From Pelagovum pacificum (GTDB lineage Bacteria > Pseudomonadota > Alphaproteobacteria > Rhodobacterales > Rhodobacteraceae): a stretch of 64,000 nt of DNA. This document shows positions 8,881 through 17,719 of the stretch, piece by piece. The stretch is taken from NCBI RefSeq assembly GCF_016134045.1, contig NZ_CP065915.1, positions 1,488,001-1,552,000 of the forward strand, given 5' to 3'. A model generated the notes under the pieces. It did not search any database and was not told the DNA's origin. It saw only the letters and a list, made by a program, of their open reading frames with translations. A program made the position numbers and the translations under genes. Position 1 is the first letter of the stretch. Each line of letters begins with the position of its first letter.

Positions 8881-9333
8881 ATGAGCGAAATCGACGATAT
8901 AAGCCGCAGGATATTGCGTGTTCTGGCCCGCGATGGGCGGATCAGCAACCTCGACCTCGCCGCCGAGGTCGGGCTGTCGCCTTCCGCCTGTCTGCGTCGG
9001 GTGCAGGAGCTCGAGCGGCGGGGCGTCATCACCGGCTACCGTGCGCGGCTCGATCCGTTGCAGACGGGGCGGGGGTTTCTTGCCTACATCACGGTCGGGC
9101 TGGCTGAACATACCAAGCAGGCGCAGGAAGGGTTCGAGCGTGCGATGCGCGCCGCGCCCGAGGTGGTCGAGTGCCACAATGTCACCGGCGTGTTCGAATA
9201 TCTTCTGCGCGTGGAAACGGCGGACCTCGCCGCCTACAAGGCGTTTCACACCGACCGGCTGGGGACGGTGCCCCATGTCCGGTCGATCACCAGCTATATC
9301 GTGATGGGTTCCCCGAAAGACGACCGGACCTGA
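8881..9333 (+). CDS. Lrp/AsnC family transcriptional regulator
   Basis: 150-residue regulator. An N-terminal winged helix-turn-helix (DDISRRILRVLARDGRISN, then LAAEVGLSPSACLRRVQELE) is joined to a C-terminal RAM/AsnC effector domain (about residues 65-142, with CHNVTGVFEYLLRVE). Such proteins form dimers to octamers and bind an amino acid. Divergence from the LysE exporter strongly suggests that it controls that gene and its own. Ligand unknown. Confidence 0.92.
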   Translation: MSEIDDISRRILRVLARDGRISNLDLAAEVGLSPSACLRRVQELERRGVITGYRARLDPLQTGRGFLAYITVGLAEHTKQAQEGFERAMRAAPEVVECHNVTGVFEYLLRVETADLAAYKAFHTDRLGTVPHVRSITSYIVMGSPKDDRT

Positions 9334-9366
9334 GCGGGACGCCCGGACGGCTCTTGGGCGAGCCGT

Positions 9367-10644
9367 CTACTCCGCCGCCTGCGCCGACGCAGGGCGAGTG
9401 GCCTTTTTCGGCGCGGCCGCGTTCTGGTCGATGAAGCCCAGCACCAGCGGCCGGATGTTGTTCCGCCACGACCCGCCGGCGAAGATGCCGTAGTGACCCG
9501 CGCCCGGCTCGATGTGCCAGGCTTTCTTCGCATCGGGCAGGCCGGTCAGCAGGTCGAGGGCCGCGCGGCACTGGCCGGGGGCGGAGATGTCGTCCTCCTC
9601 GCCCTCGACGGTCTTCACGGCGACCGTGGTTATCTTGGAGAAGTCGACCGGCACGCCGTCGATGGTGAAGGCGTTGCGCGCCACTTCGCGGTTCTTGAAG
9701 ATCCGCTCGACTGTGGAGAGGTAGAACTCCGCCGGCATGTCCATGACCGCGAGGTATTCGTCGTAAAAGACGTTGTGGCGGTCCTGCTCGGACGCCTCAC
9801 CGTGGGCGACCCGGAAGATCTGGTCGGTGAAGGCCTTGGAGTGGGTGCCCATGTTCATCGAGATGAACGACGACAGTTGCAGCAGGCCCGGGTAGACCAT
9901 GCGGCCGACGCCGTCGTACTTGAAGCCGACCCGCTGGATCATCGTCTGTTCGAGCTGACCCATGGTGACCGAATTGCCGAAGTCGGTGACTTCGGTGTGG
10001 TTCGCCTCGGGGTCGACGGGGCCACCGATCAGCGTCAGCGAGCGCGGCTGCGCGTCCGGCTCTTCCTGCGCGAGGAATGCCGTGGCGGCCAGAACCAGCG
10101 GCGCGGGCTGGCAGATCGCGATCAGATGCAGATCGGGGCCGAGATGACGCATGAACTCGGCGCAATAAAGGGTATAGTCCTCGATATCGAACTTGCCGCA
10201 GGAGACGGGAATATCGCGGGCGTTCTTCCAGTCGGTCACGTAGACTTCGCAGTCAGGCAGCAGCGAGACCACGGTCTTGCGACAGAGCGTGGCGTAGTGG
10301 CCCGACATCGGCGCGACGAGCAGAACCCGGCGCTTGCGCGGCTTGCGGTCGACGACGTTGAAATGGATCAGGTTGCAGAACGGATGGTCGACGAGCGTCT
10401 CGATCTGGACGACGTGGTCCTTGCCGTCGTCACCAGTGATCGAGGGGATGCCCCAGTCGGGCTTCACGACCATACGTTCGAACGTGCGCTCCGTCACCTC
10501 GCCCCAGGCCTGCAGCCAGGTCGTCATTGGGGTCGGTACGGCGGCCATGGCAGGGTAGGAGCCGAGCGCCCGCGCCGTCGCGCCGAGCCACTGGTTCGTG
10601 TTCCGCGCCGTTTCCATCAGGTCGTAGGTGAACATGCTCTTCAT
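9367..10644 (-). CDS. phaZ: Intracellular polyhydroxyalkanoate depolymerase
   Basis: 425-residue cytoplasmic enzyme that mobilises native PHA granules by hydrolysing the polyester. It belongs to the PhaZ1-type intracellular depolymerases with an alpha/beta-hydrolase fold. The strand-nucleophile region reads LIAICQPAPLVL, with Cys178 in the place of the usual Ser; a Cys nucleophile is known for this family. ATG 10644 starts MKSMFTYDLMETARN, matching the family N-terminus, so the 15-residue upstream extension is discarded. It is divergent from phaC, with a candidate PhaR site between them. Confidence 0.92.
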   Translation of the reverse strand: MKSMFTYDLMETARNTNQWLGATARALGSYPAMAAVPTPMTTWLQAWGEVTERTFERMVVKPDWGIPSITGDDGKDHVVQIETLVDHPFCNLIHFNVVDRKPRKRRVLLVAPMSGHYATLCRKTVVSLLPDCEVYVTDWKNARDIPVSCGKFDIEDYTLYCAEFMRHLGPDLHLIAICQPAPLVLAATAFLAQEEPDAQPRSLTLIGGPVDPEANHTEVTDFGNSVTMGQLEQTMIQRVGFKYDGVGRMVYPGLLQLSSFISMNMGTHSKAFTDQIFRVAHGEASEQDRHNVFYDEYLAVMDMPAEFYLSTVERIFKNREVARNAFTIDGVPVDFSKITTVAVKTVEGEEDDISAPGQCRAALDLLTGLPDAKKAWHIEPGAGHYGIFAGGSWRNNIRPLVLGFIDQNAAAPKKATRPASAQAAE

Positions 10645-10726
10645 GCGAGGGGCCTCGATCGCGGGGTTGGCGCATCCGGCTCGAGGCACTATTCAATCGC
10701 CTGTTGCTCAGCGGGCCGTCGACGGA

Positions 10727-10742
10727 TGCTGCAACTGCAAAG
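10727..10742. promoter_or_regulatory. Candidate PhaR-binding site in the phaZ/phaC intergenic region
   Basis: TGCTGCAACTGCAAAG lies 20 bp before phaC. It has the CTGC-N(3-4)-GCA(G) pattern described for PhaR of Paracoccus and Rhodobacter. The match is shorter and less symmetrical than the site before phaP. Inferred from pattern only. Confidence 0.4.
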
Positions 10743-10761
10743 TTAGGGGGGGAGCAGCGAT

Positions 10762-12567
10762 ATGACAACCGAAAGTTCCGGAAATGGTGAAGCGGGCACG
10801 CCCGCCCTCGCCAATCTTGAAGCGAATATCGCGCGGATCGAGGAGCTCAGCCAACGGCTGGTGACCGCCCTGTCCAGCAAGCGATCGGTTCCGCAAGCCC
10901 TGCAGGCGCCGAGCGGCGAACTCTACATGAAGGCGGCGACGGCCTACTGGGCCGACATGATGCACAACCCCGCGAAACTGATCGAACATCAGGTCGGCTA
11001 CTGGGGCAAGACGCTCAAGCATTACGTCGAGGCACAGCAGGCTCTGGCGACCGGCAACCTCGTCGCGCCGCCGGACGAGACGCCGACCGACCGGCGCTTC
11101 TCCTCGCCGCTCTGGCAGACCCATCCCTATTTCAACTTCGTCAAGCAGCAGTACATGCTGAATGTCGAGGCGATCGATTCCGCGGTGCAGCAGATCGAGG
11201 GGATGGACCCGCGCGAAAAGCAGCGGCTCGAATATTTCTCGCGCCAGATCATCAACCTGTTCAGCCCGACCAACTTCCTCGGCACCAACCCCGAGGCGCT
11301 GTCCCGCGCGGTCGAGACGGAGGGGGAGAGCCTCGTGAAGGGGCTCGAGAACCTCGTCGCCGATCTTGAGGCGAACGAGGGCGAGATGGTCGTCTCGCTC
11401 GCCGATCGCGACGCGTTCAAGGTGGGCGAGAACATCGCCGCGACCGAGGGCGAGGTTGTCTGGCGCAACCACATGTTCGAGCTGATCCAGTACAGCCCGA
11501 CCACGGAAGAGGTGCACGAGACGCCGCTCATCATCTTCCCACCGTGGATCAACAAGTTCTACATCCTCGATTTGTCTGAGCGGAACAGCCTCATCAAGTG
11601 GATCGTCGATCAGGGCTACACGCTGTTCGTGGTAAGCTGGGTGAACCCCGACGCGACCTACCGCGACACGTCGATGACCGACTACGTGGAAGAGGGCTAC
11701 CTGACCGCGATCCGCGAGGTGAAGGCGATCTGCGACGTCAAGAAAGTCAACGTCGTCGGCTACTGCATCGCCGGCACAACGCTCGCCGCCACGCTCGGCG
11801 TGATGAAGAAGCGCAAGGATCGGTCGGTGAACTCCGCCACCTTCTTCACCACGCTCACCGACTTCTCCGATCAGGGGGAGGTCGGCGTCTTCCTCGACGA
11901 CGACTTCGTCGATGGGATCGAGGCCGAGGTCACGCGGTCGGGCTACCTAGACAGCTTCTACATGAGCCGGACCTTCAGCTTCCTGCGCAGCAACGACCTG
12001 ATCTATGCGCCGGCGATCCGGAACTACATGATGGGCGAGCGGCCGCCGGCCTTCGACCTGCTCTACTGGAATGGCGACGGCACGAACCTGCCCGCGAAGA
12101 TGGCGGTCGAGTACCTGCGCGGCCTCTGCCAGCAGGACAAGCTCGCCACGGTCGGCTTCGAGGTGGCGGGGGAGACGGTGACGACGCGCGACGTCGACGT
12201 GCCGCTCTGCGCCATCGCCTGCCAGACGGACCACATCGCCGCGTGGCGCAGCTCCTACCGTGGCATCGCGGGGATGGGGGCGAAGGACAAGACTTTCATC
12301 TTGTCCGAAAGCGGACACGTGGCCGGGATCGTCAATCCGCCGTCCAAGAAGAAATACGGCCACTACACGAACCCGGACCTGACGCTTGGCCCGGACGAGT
12401 GGCTGGAGGCGGCGGACAAGCACGAAGGCTCCTGGTGGCCGCGCTGGATCGCCTGGCTGACGGGCCGTTCGGGGAAGATGATTCCCGCGCGAGAGCCGGG
12501 AGACGAGGCGCATCCGCCGCTATCGCCCGCACCCGGGACCTACGTGGTTTCCTCTAAGGAAGCTTGA
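10762..12567 (+). CDS. phaC: Class I poly(3-hydroxyalkanoate) synthase
   Basis: 601-residue granule-bound polymerase joining (R)-3-hydroxyacyl-CoA units into polyester. The class I length and the lipase-like box GYCIAG at about 333-338 (catalytic Cys335) identify it. The N-terminal PhaC_N domain (about 110-280) holds the HPYFNFVKQQY and NFLGTNPEAL blocks. The catalytic His lies in SGHVAGIVNPP near residue 520. GGGGGGAGC precedes the ATG at 10762. It is divergent from phaZ and followed by phaP and phaR, giving a complete make/store/break/regulate cluster apart from phaA and phaB, which are not in this window. Confidence 0.97.
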   Translation: MTTESSGNGEAGTPALANLEANIARIEELSQRLVTALSSKRSVPQALQAPSGELYMKAATAYWADMMHNPAKLIEHQVGYWGKTLKHYVEAQQALATGNLVAPPDETPTDRRFSSPLWQTHPYFNFVKQQYMLNVEAIDSAVQQIEGMDPREKQRLEYFSRQIINLFSPTNFLGTNPEALSRAVETEGESLVKGLENLVADLEANEGEMVVSLADRDAFKVGENIAATEGEVVWRNHMFELIQYSPTTEEVHETPLIIFPPWINKFYILDLSERNSLIKWIVDQGYTLFVVSWVNPDATYRDTSMTDYVEEGYLTAIREVKAICDVKKVNVVGYCIAGTTLAATLGVMKKRKDRSVNSATFFTTLTDFSDQGEVGVFLDDDFVDGIEAEVTRSGYLDSFYMSRTFSFLRSNDLIYAPAIRNYMMGERPPAFDLLYWNGDGTNLPAKMAVEYLRGLCQQDKLATVGFEVAGETVTTRDVDVPLCAIACQTDHIAAWRSSYRGIAGMGAKDKTFILSESGHVAGIVNPPSKKKYGHYTNPDLTLGPDEWLEAADKHEGSWWPRWIAWLTGRSGKMIPAREPGDEAHPPLSPAPGTYVVSSKEA

Positions 12568-12602
12568 GCCTTTCTCAAGTCGTTGAAAAGGCGGCAGGCT
12601 TC

Positions 12603-12690
12603 TTGCTGCGATGCACTATTTTTCGCCGCAGTGCAGAGAAACCCTTGATTTGCTGCGGTGCAGCATGCATATTCCGTCGTGTCGCAGCAA
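12603..12690. promoter_or_regulatory. Cluster of PhaR-type sites upstream of phasin gene
   Basis: Four TGC/GCA-rich elements lie within 90 bp before phaP: TTGCTGCGATGCA (12603-12615), CCGCAGTGCAG (12626-12636), CTGCGGTGCAG (12653-12663, a perfect CTGC-N3-GCAG dyad) and an inverted TTGCTGC at about 12684-12690. PhaR is known to repress phaP by binding such CTGC-N3-GCAG sites and to leave DNA for nascent PHA. The spacing of the sites around the expected promoter supports repression. Confidence 0.6.
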
Positions 12691-12718
12691 ACTTTTTGCC
12701 ACTTAAGGGAGACCTCCA

Positions 12719-13174
12719 ATGGCCACGACGACCAAAACGCCCGACCTGACCACCATGTTCAAGGACATGATGGGTTCGTTCCCGGTTGACACGAAAGCCA
12801 TGGAAGACGCTTTCAAAACGCACACCACGCTCGCCGAGAAGCTTTCCGGCGTGTCGATCGACGCCGCTCAGAAGAGCACCGATCTGTCCGCCAAATGGGC
12901 CTCCGACACCTTCACCAAGATGTCGGCCCTGACCAAATCGAAGTCCGAGCCCGCCGACTACGCCAAGGCGATGACCGAGTTCGCGTCCGCCTCCGCCGAG
13001 TCCGCTGCCGAGCACATGGCCGCCTTCGCCGAGATCGCGAAGAAGGTTCAGACCGAGACGATGGAACTGATGCTCGCCGCCGGCAAGGACATGTCGGAAG
13101 AGATGACCGCCGCCGCCAAGAAGGCGACCGAGGACATGTCCTCCGCCGCGAAGAAGGCCGCGACCTCGAAATAA
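12719..13174 (+). CDS. phaP: Phasin (PHA granule-associated protein)
   Basis: 151-residue all-helical Ala/Lys-rich protein with the Phasin_2 pattern: an N-terminal KTPDLTTMFKDMMGSFPVD block, then long amphipathic helices (TEFASASAESAAEHMAAFAEI) and a Lys/Ala-rich tail. Phasins coat PHA granules, limit their size and keep the synthase and depolymerase active. AGGGAGACC precedes the ATG. PhaR-like sites upstream and a strong terminator downstream suggest a separately expressed, abundant product. Confidence 0.93.
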   Translation: MATTTKTPDLTTMFKDMMGSFPVDTKAMEDAFKTHTTLAEKLSGVSIDAAQKSTDLSAKWASDTFTKMSALTKSKSEPADYAKAMTEFASASAESAAEHMAAFAEIAKKVQTETMELMLAAGKDMSEEMTAAAKKATEDMSSAAKKAATSK

Positions 13175-13296
13175 TTCGAGCAGAACGGGCGACGGATCGG
13201 GACCCTCCCTGCCGGTCCGCCGCCCGCGTCTTTCCGGATCGTCACACCCATGTGGCCCGGGAAGGTGAAGGAAAGATCTCGGGGAGGGACAATCGC

Positions 13297-13325
13297 AACG
13301 CGGCCCACCGGGCCGCGTTTCGCTT
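13297..13325 (+). terminator. Rho-independent terminator after phaP
   Basis: A 10-bp perfect stem (AACGCGGCCC, loop ACC, complement ending at 13319) is followed by TTCGCTTTT. It lies 122 bp after the phasin stop. The rest of the 13175-13499 interval holds no open frame with support; the promoter of phaR should lie in its second half. Confidence 0.75.
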
Positions 13326-13499
13326 TTCGGCACACCGCCTTCCTGCTGCACGCGCAAGAGCGTGCCAGTTTGACGAAGATGCCCGGAAACCCGTCATAAG
13401 CACCCATTTCATGCAACCGATCACCGAGGGTTGTGCGTTAGAACTACGCGGCGTAGCATCGAATTCTGCGATGCCGCAAAGTGTCTGGGAGGACTGGGC

Positions 13500-14075
13500 T
13501 TGGCCGAAAGCACGAACAAACCGCTGCTGATCAAACGATATGCCAGCCGCCGTCTCTACAATACCGAGACTTCGGATTACGTGACGCTCGAGGATATCGC
13601 GACGTTCATCCGCGAAGGTCGCGAAGTTCAGATCGTCGACCTGAAATCCGGCGACGACCTCACGCGGCAATACCTCCTTCAGATCATCGCCGAGCATGAG
13701 AGCCGGGGGGAAAACATGCTGCCCGTCGAAGTGCTGACCGATCTGGTGCGCAGCTACACGACGCAATCCATGTCCGTCGTGCCGCAGTTTCTCTCGATGA
13801 GCTTCGACATGCTCCGGCAGGGGCAGGAGAAAATGATGGAGAACATGGGCACCATCAACCCGATGTCGCAGATGGGGGCGATGAATCCGCTAAGCCAGAT
13901 GCCGGGCTACGACGCCATGCGCAAGCAGCAGGAAACCTTCCTGAAGGCGATGACCGGCGGAATGATGGGCACGTCCGGCCCGGCGATGGAGCCGGGCGAA
14001 CGGGGTGACGACCTCGACGCGATCAAGAAGCAGCTCTCCGAACTGCAGGACAAGCTGAACAAGATGGGCAAGTAG
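13500..14075 (+). CDS. phaR: Polyhydroxyalkanoate synthesis repressor PhaR
   Basis: 191-residue DNA- and PHA-binding repressor of phasin and synthase genes. The conserved N-terminal PHB/PHA-accumulation-regulator domain is clear: LLIKRYASRRLYNTETSDYV, then REGREVQIVDLKSGDDLT. A PHB_acc repeat region follows, then a Met/Pro/Gly-rich middle and a C-terminal coiled coil (LDAIKKQLSELQDKLNKMGK). The start is a TTG at 13500, six bases after GGGAGGA (13487-13493); an upstream TTG at 13431 lacks a ribosome site. It converges on pyrC, eight bases away. Confidence 0.92.
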   Translation: MAESTNKPLLIKRYASRRLYNTETSDYVTLEDIATFIREGREVQIVDLKSGDDLTRQYLLQIIAEHESRGENMLPVEVLTDLVRSYTTQSMSVVPQFLSMSFDMLRQGQEKMMENMGTINPMSQMGAMNPLSQMPGYDAMRKQQETFLKAMTGGMMGTSGPAMEPGERGDDLDAIKKQLSELQDKLNKMGK

Positions 14076-14083
14076 CCCGGCGC

Positions 14084-15127
14084 TCAGCTGTCCTCGACGC
14101 GCCAGTGCAGCGGAAAGCCCGGATCGAAGATCGTTACCGGGCCTTCCCCCGTCTCGACCGATTTCGGCAGGTCGAGCGGTTCGCCCTTCACCATCGTGAT
14201 CGTCTCGTCATTGGCGGGCAGGCCATAGAAGCGCGGCCCGTTGAGCGAGGCGAAACGCTCCAACTCCTGCAATTTTCCGGCCACGTCGAACACTTCCGCA
14301 AGGCAGGACATCGTGACCGGGGCCGAATAGACGCCCGCGCAACCGCAGGGCTGCAGCTTCGCAGGATCGGTGTGCGGCGCGCTGTCGGTCCCGAGGAAGA
14401 AACGCCCGTCACCTGAGACCGCCGCCTCGACCAGGGCCACGCGGTGCTTCTCGCGCTTGGCGACCGGCAGGCAGTAATAGTGCGGCCGGATCCCCCCGGC
14501 GAGGATGTTGTTGCGGTTGATGATGAGGTGGTGAGTCGTGATCGTCGCGGCGAGCCGCTTGGGGTGGTCGCGGACGTACTCGACGGCGTCGGCCGTCGTC
14601 ACGTGCTCCATCACCACCTTCAGCTCGGGCAGCTGGCGTTTGAGCGGGTGAAGCACCTTCTCGATGAACACGGCCTCGCGGTCGAAAATGTCGACGTCCG
14701 CGTTCGTCACCTCGCCATGCATGCAGAGCGGCATGCCGATGTCGGCCATACGTTCGAGGACCGGGCGGACGGCGGTCATGTCCCGAACGCCGGAGGCGGA
14801 ATTCGTCGTGGCGCCGGCGGGGTAGAGCTTGACCGCCGTGGCGATCCCGTCGCGGAACGCACGCTCCACGTCGTCGGGGTCGGTCTGCTCGGTCAGGTAG
14901 AGCGTCATCAGCGGCTCGAAGCGCGCGCCCTCGGGCAGGGCGGCCATGATACGCTCCCGATAGGCGACGGCATCGGCGGCGGTCACCACCGGCGGCACCA
15001 GATTGGGCATCACGATCGCCCGCGCGAAATGGGCGGTTGTGCCGGGCAGGACGCCTTTCAGCATCTCCCCGTCTCTCAGGTGGAGGTGCCAGTCATCGGG
15101 GCGGCGCAGCGTGAGGCGATCTGTCAT
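14084..15127 (-). CDS. pyrC: Dihydroorotase (homodimeric class II)
   Basis: 347-residue zinc amidohydrolase catalysing the third step of pyrimidine synthesis (carbamoyl-aspartate to dihydroorotate). The N-terminal metal-binding HLHLRDG is intact, and the [29 protein letters not shown] and [10 protein letters not shown] blocks match PyrC. The length equals the E. coli enzyme. ATG 15127 ([16 protein letters not shown]) is preferred to an ATG five codons upstream. No pyr partner is adjacent. Confidence 0.95.
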   Translation of the reverse strand: MTDRLTLRRPDDWHLHLRDGEMLKGVLPGTTAHFARAIVMPNLVPPVVTAADAVAYRERIMAALPEGARFEPLMTLYLTEQTDPDDVERAFRDGIATAVKLYPAGATTNSASGVRDMTAVRPVLERMADIGMPLCMHGEVTNADVDIFDREAVFIEKVLHPLKRQLPELKVVMEHVTTADAVEYVRDHPKRLAATITTHHLIINRNNILAGGIRPHYYCLPVAKREKHRVALVEAAVSGDGRFFLGTDSAPHTDPAKLQPCGCAGVYSAPVTMSCLAEVFDVAGKLQELERFASLNGPRFYGLPANDETITMVKGEPLDLPKSVETGEGPVTIFDPGFPLHWRVEDS

Positions 15128-15235
15128 GCGGTCCGATAGCACTCCCCGCCGGGCCAGACCAGATCCCCGAAGTCCTTGCGCGGTCGGGTCAGGCTTCCGA
15201 TATTGCGGGCAGGCTGATCCGAAAGGGGTACGAAG

Positions 15236-15520
15236 ATGCTGGGGTTCCTGGTCGCGTTGCTTGGCGGTTTCATCGCAACCAACATGGAAGAGACGCTCGC
15301 CCGCCCGGTGGCGCGTGCGCTCGCGCCCCGTATCGTGGTCGAGCCGGGCGAGATGAAGTTGCTGGCCTTCATGCTGACGATGCTGATCGTCGCGATCCTG
15401 CTGGCGATCTTCGACTGGGACTCGCCGGTCGGCTTCATGCTTGGCGGAACGCTCGGCTGGTTTGCCAACCGGATCGTCGCCGCCGTGCGCGCTGGCATCG
15501 ACAGCCGGTCCGAGGACTGA
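15236..15520 (+). CDS. Small membrane protein of unknown function
   Basis: 94-residue protein with a hydrophobic N-terminal segment ([14 protein letters not shown]), a strongly hydrophobic central segment ([18 protein letters not shown]) and a shorter third one ([17 protein letters not shown]), so probably two or three membrane passes. No family was recognised. Its stop codon abuts the stop of the convergent downstream gene. Upstream, divergent pyrC starts 108 bp away. Confidence 0.55.
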   Translation: MLGFLVALLGGFIATNMEETLARPVARALAPRIVVEPGEMKLLAFMLTMLIVAILLAIFDWDSPVGFMLGGTLGWFANRIVAAVRAGIDSRSED

Positions 15521-16462
15521 TCACTCCGCCGCGGTCACGTCGCCACGGTTTTCCAGCGCCTTGAGCTTGTTGCGGAACACCGGGCGGTTGGTGTGCTCGA
15601 TCCCCCAGCGACAGACGCGCTCGGTCAGGTCGATGCGCCCGGATTGCTGCGTATGGGTCAGCAGGCTGCGCAGGTAGGGCATGTAGCGGCGCCGCGCCCG
15701 GTAGAGCGACCGGAACCCGGCGGCATCCAGCGTGCCAAGCATCGCCCCGCGCAGGACATCATCGAGGATGTGCATCCCCTCAAGCGCGCGCTCCAGCTCG
15801 TCACCGAGGTGGGGACAGGGCAGGCGCAGCACGTTCGGCCGCCGGAACAGGGCGGCGTGCATGTCGTCGAGCGTCAGTTCGGGATCGAACAGCACGTAGG
15901 CCTGCCGCGCGGCGTCCAGCATGTCGGGCGCGAAGCCGTAGCGGCTCTCAAACTCCAGCCGCCGAGCGGGCAGGAAGCGCCGGTCCCACCGGGTCGTGTC
16001 GGGCGTCAGCGTCGCCTGCGGGCGCAGCGCCACGACCGCCGCGCCGGGCGCCGCGACCGAATAGGCCGCCGCCGCATAGCCGCCAGAGCCCGCGCCGTAG
16101 AACAGGACGTTGTCGTAGCTGTCGAAGAAACCGTCGTCGGTCATCCGGTCGATGAAGTCGTAGACCGCCGGATTGCGGAACCATGTCTCGGACGCGCTGA
16201 ACAGGGTGAGCGAGGTCCATCCTTCGGAGCGGGCGAGACGCCAGCCCCGCGGCTCGCGGCCCGGGTTCGCCTCCTGGACGCGCGGTATCACCTCGAACGC
16301 GACCATCAGGTTGCGGTTTCCCTCGATCAGGACGGCGTCGTGCGCGGGGCCGAGCGCTTCGTGGAACCCGAAGTCCCAGCCGGCCTCGCGTACTGCGTCG
16401 AGCCACGCCTTCCCCGAAAGTTCGGAGAGATCCACATCGAATTCCATCGTCTCTTCGACCAT
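15521..16462 (-). CDS. Conserved hypothetical protein, alpha/beta-hydrolase-like
   Basis: 313-residue soluble protein. The centre reads LFYGAGSGGYAAAAYS, which resembles an alpha/beta-hydrolase nucleophile elbow (GxGSGG) after a beta strand. FDPELTLDDMHAALF and a C-terminal helical region with RARRRYMPYLRSLL follow. ATG 16462 (MVEETMEFDVDLSELSGKAW) was preferred to 16549. Relatives in this family of bacteria are sometimes labelled PAPS reductase, but no such motif is present. Function unknown. Confidence 0.6.
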   Translation of the reverse strand: MVEETMEFDVDLSELSGKAWLDAVREAGWDFGFHEALGPAHDAVLIEGNRNLMVAFEVIPRVQEANPGREPRGWRLARSEGWTSLTLFSASETWFRNPAVYDFIDRMTDDGFFDSYDNVLFYGAGSGGYAAAAYSVAAPGAAVVALRPQATLTPDTTRWDRRFLPARRLEFESRYGFAPDMLDAARQAYVLFDPELTLDDMHAALFRRPNVLRLPCPHLGDELERALEGMHILDDVLRGAMLGTLDAAGFRSLYRARRRYMPYLRSLLTHTQQSGRIDLTERVCRWGIEHTNRPVFRNKLKALENRGDVTAAE

Positions 16463-16606
16463 CGCCCCCACGCCTCGCGACAGGTCCTGTCCGGCCAAGG
16501 TGGCCGGCGGTTCGGCAGCGAAAATGGCTCGTCGCGAGGCACCGCGCAACCCTCGACGCCGCGGTGCCGCAAGCGCCCGGACCCTGCGGAATTGCTGAAA
16601 TGCCAG

Positions 16607-16621
16607 TTAATCAAGGCTTAA
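16607..16621. promoter_or_regulatory. Candidate CtrA-binding box (TTAA-N7-TTAA)
   Basis: TTAATCAAGGCTTAA matches the alphaproteobacterial CtrA consensus TTAA-N7-TTAA exactly and is followed by C. It lies in the 360-bp divergent region between the hypothetical gene starting at 16462 and the MoxR gene at 16823. No other element was recognised in this interval. Confidence 0.45.
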
Positions 16622-16822
16622 CCGCCGCCGCACAAATGACAGATTTGAACCAGTGGTTTCACAATGTTGTCGCCATTCATGGCTCATGCTGTGACGGTCG
16701 GGACAGGGACAGCCGATTGTTTCCCTCCATGGGAGAATCTCGCGCCATGAAGAGTCGCCGCCGGACAGCGCCACCTTGACCCCTGCTGCGCCAAGTGCAG
16801 CTATGGCCTGAGGAGGCCGCCC

Positions 16823-17719
16823 ATGAACACGATCGAAGACGTAGAGAGCGCACTCGCCGGTCAGGACTACATCTGCGACCGGCCGCTCGCGACGGTGCTG
16901 TTCCTCGCCCTCCGGCTTGGCCGTCCGCTGTTTCTCGAAGGGGAGGCGGGGACCGGCAAGACGGAGATCGCAAAGGCGATGGCGGCGGCGCTCGGCCGGC
17001 GGCTGATCCGGCTTCAGTGCTACGAGGGGCTCGACGCGTCCTCTGCCGTCTACGAGTGGAACTTCGCGGCGCAGATGATCGCGATCCGGACGGCCGAGGC
17101 GGCGGGTGGCACGGATCGCGCCGGCCTGCAATCCGAGCTGTTCGGCGAGGACTTCCTGATCGAACGTCCCCTGCTGGAAGCGATGCGACCCCAGCCCGGC
17201 GGCCCGCCCGTTCTGCTGATCGACGAACTCGACCGCACGGATGAGCCGTTCGAGGCGTTCCTGCTCGAAGCGCTGTCCGACTTCCAGGTCACGATCCCGG
17301 AACTCGGCACGATCAAGGCGCCCGAACCGCCGATCGTGATCCTGACGTCCAACCGCACCCGCGAAGTGCACGACGCGCTCAAGCGGCGCTGTCTCTATCA
17401 CTGGGTGGATTACCCGAGCGCGGAGCGTGAGATCGAGATCCTGCGCGCCCGTGTGCCAGAGGCGGCGGACGCTTTGTCGCGCAACATCGTCGCCTTTGTG
17501 CAGCGCCTGCGGACGGAGGACCTGTTCAAGAAGCCGGGCGTGGCGGAGACGATCGACTGGGCCAAGTGCCTGCTCGCCCTCGATGTCATCGACCTGTCGC
17601 CCGAGGTCATCAGCGACACGCTCGGCGCGATCCTGAAGTACCAGGACGACATCCAGCGGATCGAGACGTCGGTGACCAAGCAGCTGTTGGAGGAGGCGCG
17701 GACCGCCGCGGCCGTCTAG
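16823..17719 (+). CDS. MoxR family AAA+ ATPase (CoxD-like)
   Basis: 298-residue AAA+ chaperone-type ATPase. Walker A is GEAGTGKTE (about residues 40-48) and Walker B is LLIDELDRTDEPFEAFLLE; the sensor-1 Asn lies in VILTSNRTREVHDALKRRC. MoxR ATPases act with VWA-domain partners to insert metal or otherwise mature enzyme complexes. The partner VWA gene lies 712 bp downstream on the same strand, with an antisense gene between. The pair resembles coxD/coxE of carbon-monoxide dehydrogenase clusters, but no coxMSL is present in the window. AGGAGG precedes the ATG. Confidence 0.9.
   Translation: MNTIEDVESALAGQDYICDRPLATVLFLALRLGRPLFLEGEAGTGKTEIAKAMAAALGRRLIRLQCYEGLDASSAVYEWNFAAQMIAIRTAEAAGGTDRAGLQSELFGEDFLIERPLLEAMRPQPGGPPVLLIDELDRTDEPFEAFLLEALSDFQVTIPELGTIKAPEPPIVILTSNRTREVHDALKRRCLYHWVDYPSAEREIEILRARVPEAADALSRNIVAFVQRLRTEDLFKKPGVAETIDWAKCLLALDVIDLSPEVISDTLGAILKYQDDIQRIETSVTKQLLEEARTAAAV

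Noticed and set aside
15521..16462. PAPS reductase label for the hypothetical protein
   Set aside because: No PP-loop or C-terminal Cys motif of PAPS reductases is present; the centre looks more like an alpha/beta-hydrolase elbow.
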